Origin: Verrucomicrobiota bacterium
GTDB taxonomy: Bacteria; Verrucomicrobiota; Verrucomicrobiia; Limisphaerales; UBA1412
Length of the DNA stretch: 14,753 nt
Direction of reading: 5' to 3'
Assembly (NCBI GenBank): GCA_017557085.1
Contig: JAFZAR010000391.1
Span: forward strand, 1 to 14,753
Under the pieces are notes generated by a model. The model was not told where the DNA came from. It saw only the letters and a list, made by a program, of their open reading frames with translations, and made no database searches. The first letter of the stretch is position 1, and each line of letters begins with the position of its first letter. The position numbers and the translations under genes are program-made. Shown here in pieces: positions 8,076 through 14,000 of this stretch.

Positions 8076-9260
8076 ATGAATTTCGATATTAAAAAAATCC
8101 AAGAGTGGGTCAAAAACAATATGGTGCTGACGATCAGTGCCGTAGTCTCTTTGATATTGATCATCGCGGCAGTCATCTACCTGCTCCAGGGTATCAATGC
8201 CAGTGCCGCGGCGAAAGAGGAATTAGCTTCCGCTAAAAGTCAGCTGAACAGCATGCAAACAGCGGAGCCTTATCCGAACAAGGCAAATATCGAGATCCTC
8301 AAAGAACAGAACGAGGAACTCAAGAAACTTCAGGATGAGTTTGGAAAGAAATTCGCTCCCGTGCCGATTCCTCCCGAAACCTATACGGCCAGCGGTTTTA
8401 AGTATAAACTGGAAGAGATGGTCTCTTCCTTGACCAAGAAAGCGAAGGAATATTCCATCCAGCTGCCGACCAATCGTGTGAACTTCAGCTTTGGTTTCAC
8501 GGCTCAGCGTTCCAACCTGAGAATGGATACCAACAGCTTGAAGATCCAGGCTGAACAGTTGGCTCATGTGGATTACCTCTGCACCACACTGCTGGATTCG
8601 GGTATTTCTGAGTTTATCCGTGTCCGTCGTGCGGCGGGTGCCACCAATGACCTTCTGCAAGTGGCCAATTACATTGCGGACTATCTGCCCGCGCGCAAGA
8701 TCATTACCAATCAATACAGCTTTGTTTATCCGTATGAGATCGTTTTCAAGACCAGTCCGGGCGACTTGGCCAAGTATATCAATACTTTGGAACAAAGCCC
8801 CTACGGTCTGACGATCAAGTGCGTCAAAGTCGAGCGTGCTGAATCCATGATGACGGATGAGCTGGCCGACTATCAGGAAACCGTCAACCCCATGATGATG
8901 CGTGGCGGTATGCGTGGAATGAGAGGGGCTGGTATGCGTATGATCGATCCGCGTCTCCTGCAGCAACAGCAGCAGGAAGCCAAAAACGCTGAGCAGGAAG
9001 AAGCCGAGAAAGCGCTTCCCAAAGTAACAACGACCGTTTTGAAGCCCACGGCTATTCGTGTGACGATGTATGTTGATTTCATGCGCATGAAGACCGAGGA
9101 AGAAATGACCAGCGCGGCTGCGGCTCCGCAGTCAGGTATCGATCTTGATGGTGACGGAACGCTGGATGTTGCTGATGACGGGGTCACCCCGCTGCCGGGT
9201 GCCAGCTGCGATCCGAATGGTGTACCTATTGAAAAAGGTGCAGATGCAAGCGCGAATTAA
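8076..9260 (+). CDS. PilO-like pilus protein, Amuc_1100 family-like
   Basis: This is a 394-aa bitopic inner-membrane protein with a short cytoplasmic N-terminus, a transmembrane helix (17-38), a periplasmic coiled coil (about 42-92) and an alpha/beta PilO-like core. Compared from memory with Akkermansia Amuc_1100, matching segments include SGISEFIRVRR (175-185), EIVFKTSPGDLAKYINTLEQ (221-240) and TTVLKPTAIRVTMYVDF (319-335). Classical PilO pairs with PilN to align the secretin with the inner platform; the fused PilN half upstream would be the partner. A Met/Gly/Arg-rich insert (272-293) ends in IDPR and is followed by a poly-Gln run (296-300). The C-terminal tail carries an EF-hand-type loop, DLDGDGTLDVAD (356-367). 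There is no Shine-Dalgarno, so translation is probably coupled to the upstream gene three bases away. Confidence 0.85.
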   Translation: MNFDIKKIQEWVKNNMVLTISAVVSLILIIAAVIYLLQGINASAAAKEELASAKSQLNSMQTAEPYPNKANIEILKEQNEELKKLQDEFGKKFAPVPIPPETYTASGFKYKLEEMVSSLTKKAKEYSIQLPTNRVNFSFGFTAQRSNLRMDTNSLKIQAEQLAHVDYLCTTLLDSGISEFIRVRRAAGATNDLLQVANYIADYLPARKIITNQYSFVYPYEIVFKTSPGDLAKYINTLEQSPYGLTIKCVKVERAESMMTDELADYQETVNPMMMRGGMRGMRGAGMRMIDPRLLQQQQQEAKNAEQEEAEKALPKVTTTVLKPTAIRVTMYVDFMRMKTEEEMTSAAAAPQSGIDLDGDGTLDVADDGVTPLPGASCDPNGVPIEKGADASAN

Positions 9261-9267
9261 GGTCATT

Positions 9268-9273
9268 GAGGAG
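9268..9273 (+). promoter_or_regulatory. Strong ribosome binding site for the Amuc_1099-like gene
   Basis: GAGGAG ends eight bases before the ATG at 9282. It is the only clear Shine-Dalgarno among the plus-strand starts in this window and fixes the start of this gene. The other operon genes appear to rely on coupling or SD-independent initiation. Confidence 0.7.
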
Positions 9274-9281
9274 AAAGTAAG

Positions 9282-10055
9282 ATGGAATTTTTAAAGAATC
9301 ATTACGAAAAACTAATTCTGGGTGTGATCATTATCGGTCTTGTGGTCGCGGCAGTGCTGGTCTCCATGGGTGGAGAAAGCGACGACATGGGTGGCACTGA
9401 TGCTCCTGTGTACGAGGCCAAGGCCAAACCCCTGGATCTGACGACCAATCTGGCCGCTTTGAGCCGCTTTACCGAATCCGAGTCGCTGGACTTTGAGGAT
9501 GGACACTATATGTTCAATCCGGGAGTTTGGCAGCGCAAACCGGACGGTTCCTTTGTCACGGGTGCCCAGCTGGGTCCCAAAGGCTTGAAAATCAAGAAAA
9601 TCGATCCGCTGAAGTTCTCCGTTACTTTCGTGGATGTCAGCTCCGGGACGACTCCGCGCTGCTCTATGCGGATTACTCGCGTGAATCCTCCGGGCGAAAA
9701 AGGACTTCCCACGGGGATGACCTCTACATTGATGGCTGTGGGTGAAGAAAATGACTTTTTCAAATTCTTGGAGGCGCGTCCGGCTGACGCTCCGACAGAA
9801 GTCGTATTGGAGATGAAAAAAGATGGTGAAGAGGTAACCCTTCCCAAAGGAAAGACCTATGAACGCATCGAAGGCTACATTGCCGAACTTTGGTATGATG
9901 CTGAAAACAAGGATTTTAAAAATATAAGAGAAAAGTCTTCACTCGTTTTATCGGGTGAAACAAATAATGTCGTTGCCCTCACGGCGGAAGATGTTGTATT
10001 ATTGAACCCGGCAACGACGCTGAAAACGACTTTGAAATATAATGCTGCACCGTAA
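9282..10055 (+). CDS. Bitopic pilus-system protein, Amuc_1099 family-like
   Basis: This is a 257-aa protein with a very short cytoplasmic N-terminus (MEFLKNHYEK), one transmembrane helix (11-29), a low-complexity linker (30-45) and a periplasmic domain of about 200 residues with several predicted beta strands. It has no lipobox. I place it in the Amuc_1099 family by topology, size and position between Amuc_1100-like and Amuc_1098-like genes rather than by a diagnostic motif. In classical type IV pilus operons this slot holds PilP, a lipoprotein that connects PilN/PilO to the secretin. A similar bridging role is plausible here, but it would use a transmembrane anchor instead of a lipid. It starts 21 bases after the previous gene, behind a good Shine-Dalgarno site, and ends next to or slightly overlapping the secretin gene. 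Confidence 0.7.
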   Translation: MEFLKNHYEKLILGVIIIGLVVAAVLVSMGGESDDMGGTDAPVYEAKAKPLDLTTNLAALSRFTESESLDFEDGHYMFNPGVWQRKPDGSFVTGAQLGPKGLKIKKIDPLKFSVTFVDVSSGTTPRCSMRITRVNPPGEKGLPTGMTSTLMAVGEENDFFKFLEARPADAPTEVVLEMKKDGEEVTLPKGKTYERIEGYIAELWYDAENKDFKNIREKSSLVLSGETNNVVALTAEDVVLLNPATTLKTTLKYNAAP

Positions 10056-10065
10056 AACTCGTAGT

Positions 10066-13029
10066 ATGAAAGTTCACAAGAACAGAAAAAACGTGTTGGC
10101 TAAAGCAGGCCTCCTCTTTTGCGGAGCCCTGTTGATGGCTCTCTGGGCGGAAATCACCGTCCAGGCTCAAAACGCACCTGTCGTAAAAACTCCCGCACAG
10201 GTTGCTGAAGAAGAAGCTGTCAGACGCCAGGAAGCTGTTGTACAGATAAAAACATATCTCAACCAGGCTGATAAGGCCCGCGCCGCAGGCGATTGGACTG
10301 AAGCCGCGCGCCTCTATGGCGATGCCTACAAGACGCTGAGTCAAGTAGGCCAGGCCAGCGCGACCGACGAATACCGCCGGATCGCGGAAGGCATCACGGA
10401 AGTGAGTGTCTATGAGGCGGAACAGGCGGTCAAGCGCGGAGACTATGAGTTGGCCATTGAGAAACTGGACTACGCTCTGCGCGTGGATCCCACCAGTCTC
10501 AAGGCTCAGCGTGCCCGTGAATCTGCTCTGCAGAAGAAAGCCCTGGTAAAGAATCGTGTCACCAGTAAAGAAGTGCGCGAGATCGGCGATGATGTGAAAG
10601 AAGCCGAAGCCGAGGTCACACAGATGGTCCACGATGCCAAGATGCTTTATGAAATGGGTGCCTACCAGAAGGCTCAGGAGAAACTGGAAGCCGTTCTGAA
10701 AGTAGCCCCCGATAACAAGCCGGCTCAGTATTATCAGAAACTCTTGGAAGAGAAGTACTCCGCCAACATCATGCGTCAAAGGAGTCTGGTCTCTGACTCT
10801 GCCATGACGGACGTGGCCCGTGCCTGGACACTTACGACCAATGCGCAGAATCTGCCCGTACCGAACATCATGGCCCGCACCAATCTGATCCATACGGGTC
10901 TGGGCCGTCAGAAGATCCTCAATAAACTCGACCGCATCACTGTGGGCGAGGTGAAGTTTGACGGTCTCCCTCTGGTGGAAGTCACCCGCTGGCTTTCGGA
11001 AGAGTCTATCAAGAATGACCCCGATGGTCAGGGCATCAACTTCATTGTCAATAACAGCATTGATAAGCCGGTGCAGGGCTTGGAAGCGATGTACGGCAAT
11101 TACAATGAGATCGATCCGATGACAGGTATGCCCCGCATGGGTGCCGGTACAATGCTTGCCCAGCAGGGCGGCATGGGCGGCGGCGGTGGCGGCATGGGCG
11201 GCGGCATGGGCCAGCAAAGCGTGAGTGCCTTTAATGCGATGTACATGGATATGGGTGATGTCCGGGAGTTTGTCATCCGTATCGATCCCCCGCTCAAGCG
11301 GGTGCGCCTGGCCGATGCGCTGGATGCCATCACCAAGGTATCCGATCGTCCTTTGAAGTATTCCATCGAAGACTATGCCGTGACATTTACGCAGCGTCTT
11401 CCGGAAAACGCTCAGTTCTTTAATCGTACATTCCGTGTGGATCCGAACACCTTCTGGCAGGGCTTGGTCTCCGTCAGCTCCGAAGAGGTTGGTGTGGAAG
11501 GTTCCAACAGCTCCGGTAACAGCAGCAGCAGCGGCAGCAGCACGGGTGGTTATGTGGCGCGTGTTTACACGGCCGGCAACAGTTCCGGCAGTGGCGGCAT
11601 GAGCAATAACTCCGGCGGTCTGCCCTATGTGACGATGGAACTCGACAGCGGTATGGTGCAGGAACGTGTTCGTCTGTTCTTCCAGTCCGTGACCGGTGTC
11701 CAGTTCACCACAGGCAGTTACAGCTCTCAGGGTGTCGGCATCATGATGATGGCCGGCGGCGGTATGCAGTCCCTGAGCAGTATGATGGGTACCCAAGGTG
11801 GTATGGGCGGCGGTATGCAGCAGATGAACTTCGGCCAGCAGCAGCTGGGTTCTCCGCAGCCGGGTCACACTCTGGTGTTCAATGACCGCTTAGGTTTGCT
11901 TTATGTCCGTTCCACAACAGAAGTTCTGGACGTGATCGAACAGGTCATCCAGACTCTGAATGCTCCTCCTCCGCAGCTCTCTATCGAGGTCAAGTTTGTG
12001 GAAGTCGAGCAGAACGACTCCAAGGCTTTAGGCTTTGACTGGTATCTGGGCAATTTCACTGTCGGTGGTGGCAAAGTGGGTGCCTCCGGCGGTTCCGCTC
12101 CGATCTATTCCGGAACTCCGACGGATGAAAATCCGACCGGTTACTTCCCGGCTTATTCTGACAACACCGCTCAGTCTCAGGGCAATATCACCAGTGGTCT
12201 GGCCGAGAACAACAGCAGTATCCCGACCGTTGCAACGATCACGGGTATCTTAACGGATCCTCAGTTCCGTGTTGTGATCCGCGCTCTGGAATCCCGCGAC
12301 GGTGCCGAAGTCATGAGCGCTCCTCGTCTGGTGACCCTCAGCGGCCGTCAGGCTCAGATCCAATCCGCGGTTCTGCGTAATATCGCGACCGACGCGGATG
12401 TCAGCGCTTCTGAAGTCAGTTCTACTTCCGGAACAAGTATTTCCGGCGGTACTTCCGCGACAGTTCAGGCTATGGGTATGATCCAGCCGGAATCCGCGGC
12501 TGTGGCCACAGGTCCTACGCTGGACGTGATTCCTTACGTCTCCGCGGATGGTTACTCTGTTCAGATGACTTTGATCCCCTCTGTGGTGAACTTCCTGGGT
12601 TATGGTAACCCTGATGTTCCTGCCGCGGCGGAATTTGAAAATGCTTTGAAGGCGCAGGCCGGTAACCTGAGTTCTCCGGTTCCTCTGCCTCGCTTCCAGG
12701 TCCGTCAGGTCACGACCTCTGTGATCGTGTGGGACGGCCAGACTGTGATGCTCGGCGGTTTGATCTCTGAGGAAGTTTCCCGCGTCCGCGAGAAAGTCCC
12801 CGTCCTGGGTGACATCCCTCTGCTGGGCCGTCTGTTCCGCAGTGAGAGCAACAGCTCTGCCAAGAAGAATTTGATCATCTTCGTCACACCTCAGATCATC
12901 GATCCGGCTGGTAATCCGATCCATGACCTGAATGATGTGGAAAATCTGCCTTACAACCCGAATTCCGTGCCGGTTCAGTCCAACAGAGACGTCCGCGTGG
13001 CTCCGGGAACCGTACAGGCCAGTCTCTAG
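10066..13029 (+). CDS. TPR-containing type IV pilus secretin (PilQ-like), Amuc_1098 family-like
   Basis: This outer-membrane channel has 987 aa from Met9 (10066), which I prefer because it directly precedes the signal peptide (KNVLAKAGLLFCGALLMAL). The ATG at 10042 would overlap the upstream gene by 14 bases. Residues below count from 10042. The mature N-terminus has TPR-like helices (about 64-105, 118-170, 193-238). An N0/N1-like domain starts VKFDGLPLVEVTRWLSEES (305-323) and resumes at VIRIDPPLKRVRLADALDAI (411-430), interrupted by a Gly/Met-rich insert (360-400). Ser/Gly-rich (488-527) and Met/Gly-rich (565-600) inserts follow. NRLIV-type LVFNDRLGLLYVRSTTEVLD (611-630) precedes the secretin core (645-955), with its signature VPVLGDIPLLGRLFR (919-933) and the final strand NLIIFVTPQIID (943-954). 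There is no lipobox, so OM delivery may need a separate pilotin. The secretin call is very secure. Confidence 0.95.
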   Translation: MKVHKNRKNVLAKAGLLFCGALLMALWAEITVQAQNAPVVKTPAQVAEEEAVRRQEAVVQIKTYLNQADKARAAGDWTEAARLYGDAYKTLSQVGQASATDEYRRIAEGITEVSVYEAEQAVKRGDYELAIEKLDYALRVDPTSLKAQRARESALQKKALVKNRVTSKEVREIGDDVKEAEAEVTQMVHDAKMLYEMGAYQKAQEKLEAVLKVAPDNKPAQYYQKLLEEKYSANIMRQRSLVSDSAMTDVARAWTLTTNAQNLPVPNIMARTNLIHTGLGRQKILNKLDRITVGEVKFDGLPLVEVTRWLSEESIKNDPDGQGINFIVNNSIDKPVQGLEAMYGNYNEIDPMTGMPRMGAGTMLAQQGGMGGGGGGMGGGMGQQSVSAFNAMYMDMGDVREFVIRIDPPLKRVRLADALDAITKVSDRPLKYSIEDYAVTFTQRLPENAQFFNRTFRVDPNTFWQGLVSVSSEEVGVEGSNSSGNSSSSGSSTGGYVARVYTAGNSSGSGGMSNNSGGLPYVTMELDSGMVQERVRLFFQSVTGVQFTTGSYSSQGVGIMMMAGGGMQSLSSMMGTQGGMGGGMQQMNFGQQQLGSPQPGHTLVFNDRLGLLYVRSTTEVLDVIEQVIQTLNAPPPQLSIEVKFVEVEQNDSKALGFDWYLGNFTVGGGKVGASGGSAPIYSGTPTDENPTGYFPAYSDNTAQSQGNITSGLAENNSSIPTVATITGILTDPQFRVVIRALESRDGAEVMSAPRLVTLSGRQAQIQSAVLRNIATDADVSASEVSSTSGTSISGGTSATVQAMGMIQPESAAVATGPTLDVIPYVSADGYSVQMTLIPSVVNFLGYGNPDVPAAAEFENALKAQAGNLSSPVPLPRFQVRQVTTSVIVWDGQTVMLGGLISEEVSRVREKVPVLGDIPLLGRLFRSESNSSAKKNLIIFVTPQIIDPAGNPIHDLNDVENLPYNPNSVPVQSNRDVRVAPGTVQASL
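11167..11211 (+). repeat. Short direct repeats coding the Gly/Met-rich insert of the secretin
   Basis: The 12-mer GGCGGCATGGGC occurs exactly three times, at 11167, 11188 and 11200, in a pure G/C-rich tract encoding GGMG units. Repeats of this kind can expand or contract in frame by slippage, so insert length may vary between strains. Confidence 0.85.
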
Positions 13030-13968
13030 TTGAGACTTACGAACGCTTTGACTGTGGAAACCGCTGGAAATACACAGACTTCCGCAGTCAGAGTGTTGAT
13101 CGTGGACGGGCATGCGCTGGCATACAGGATGTTCCACGCGCTGCCGGAGATGAGATCCCCGGCGGGTGCCCCCGCGAATGCGATCTTTGGATTTATTAAA
13201 AATGTTCGCCGAGCGATTCAGGCGCTTCATCCTACCCACGGAGCCGTGGTCTGGGATGGGGGATTGAACCGGGAACGCTTGGCGCTGTTGCCTGATTATA
13301 AGGGACAGAGGCCGCCGATGCCGGATGATCTCCGGTCGCAGCTGACTCCCATCCAGCAATGGGTGCCTCTGGCGGGGTGGAAGTGCCTTCGCCAGGAAGG
13401 AGTGGAAGCCGATGACATCATCGGGACTCTGGCCCGGCAGTGCGAACGCGAAGGTGCCGAGGTACTGGTGATGAGTCCGGACAAGGATTTCATGCAGCTG
13501 GTCTCGGAGCGGGTCCACCTCTGGCGGTTGTGCGGCGGCTCGGAAGAACGGGTCACGCCGGCGGTCGTCCAACGCAAGACCGGTGTTCAACCGGATCAGA
13601 TCGTGGACTGGCTCAGCCTCATTGGTGACGCGAGCGATAATATCGCGGGCGCACCGGGTGTGGGGCCGAAGACCGCCTCGAAGCTGCTGGTTGAATTTGG
13701 CACAATATCTGCTATATTTAACAGAATAGAGCAGGTGAAGCCGGAGCGGCTTCAGATGGTTTTGCGGGACAGTCAGAAATTGCTGGAACGCAACCGGAAA
13801 TTGGTGGAACTGACGATGCAGCCGCAATATGAGCTGCCCCTGGAAGAACTGCGGCTGAGGGCATCGGATACAGGCAACGAAGAAAAGTTTTTGGGTGAAT
13901 GGGGCTTTAACAGCCTGCGGCGTAACGAACCGCAGGAACCGCCGATGATACAGGCGGAGTTATTTTGA
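13030..13968 (+). CDS. Stand-alone 5'-3' exonuclease (PolA N-terminal / FEN-like family)
   Basis: This is a cytoplasmic metal-dependent 5' nuclease of 312 aa, equal to the N-terminal domain of DNA polymerase I without the polymerase. It would remove RNA primers and flaps. Conserved elements are VDGHALAYRMFHAL (25-38), VVWDGG (73-78), YKGQRPPMPDDL (90-101), the acidic cluster GVEADDI (124-130), SPDKDFMQLV (149-158), and the H3TH block GDASDNIAGAPGVGPKTASKLL (199-220; metal ligands Asp200 and Asp203). All expected carboxylates are present, so it should be active. No ATG lies before the conserved domain, so the start must be non-ATG: TTG 13030 (immediately after the secretin stop), TTG 13048 or GTG 13054. 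The last five residues, QAELF, resemble a beta-clamp-binding peptide. Its position at the end of a pilus operon is probably incidental. Similar stand-alone proteins are YpcP in Bacillus and ExoIX in E. coli. Confidence 0.9.
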   Translation: MRLTNALTVETAGNTQTSAVRVLIVDGHALAYRMFHALPEMRSPAGAPANAIFGFIKNVRRAIQALHPTHGAVVWDGGLNRERLALLPDYKGQRPPMPDDLRSQLTPIQQWVPLAGWKCLRQEGVEADDIIGTLARQCEREGAEVLVMSPDKDFMQLVSERVHLWRLCGGSEERVTPAVVQRKTGVQPDQIVDWLSLIGDASDNIAGAPGVGPKTASKLLVEFGTISAIFNRIEQVKPERLQMVLRDSQKLLERNRKLVELTMQPQYELPLEELRLRASDTGNEEKFLGEWGFNSLRRNEPQEPPMIQAELF

Positions 13969-13994
13969 TAGTTTTGTACAAGATTTTGGATAAG
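13965..13994 (+). promoter_or_regulatory. Weak candidate promoter for the exported repeat protein
   Basis: TTGATA (13965-13970), an 18-base spacer and GATAAG (13989-13994) could start transcription close to 14001, which would make this transcript nearly leaderless. An AAGG at 13992-13995 lies five bases before the ATG, so a normal leader from read-through transcription is an equally good reading. Confidence 0.2.
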
Positions 13995-14000
13995 GCGAAT

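Noticed and set aside
11167..11211. CRISPR or intergenic tandem repeat.
   Set aside because: The 12-bp units have no regular spacers and lie inside the secretin frame, encoding Gly/Met-rich protein sequence.
9979..11868. Long minus-strand open frame (629 codons) opposite the secretin, rich in His, Ala and Thr.
   Set aside because: It lies antisense to conserved secretin and TPR coding sequence. The composition is what GC-rich codons give when read in reverse, and no domain is visible.
13027..13029. Programmed read-through of TAG joining the secretin to the exonuclease.
   Set aside because: The frames are continuous, but an outer-membrane secretin fused to a cytoplasmic DNA nuclease makes no topological sense. 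Coupled reinitiation at a non-ATG codon explains the arrangement.
10042..13029. Type II or III secretion secretin (GspD/SctC).
   Set aside because: The upstream PilM-PilN fusion, PilO-like protein and the N-terminal TPRs place it with the Amuc_1098-type pilus system. No Gsp or Sct genes are present.
12250..13827. Minus-strand open frame (525 codons) spanning the secretin and nuclease genes.
   Set aside because: It is antisense to the secretin signature and the nuclease active-site motifs and has no family features.
13030..13968. Truncated DNA polymerase I gene.
   Set aside because: The protein ends naturally after the 5'-nuclease domain with a defined C-terminal tail. No 3'-5' exonuclease or polymerase remnants follow, and the next gene starts 32 bases later.
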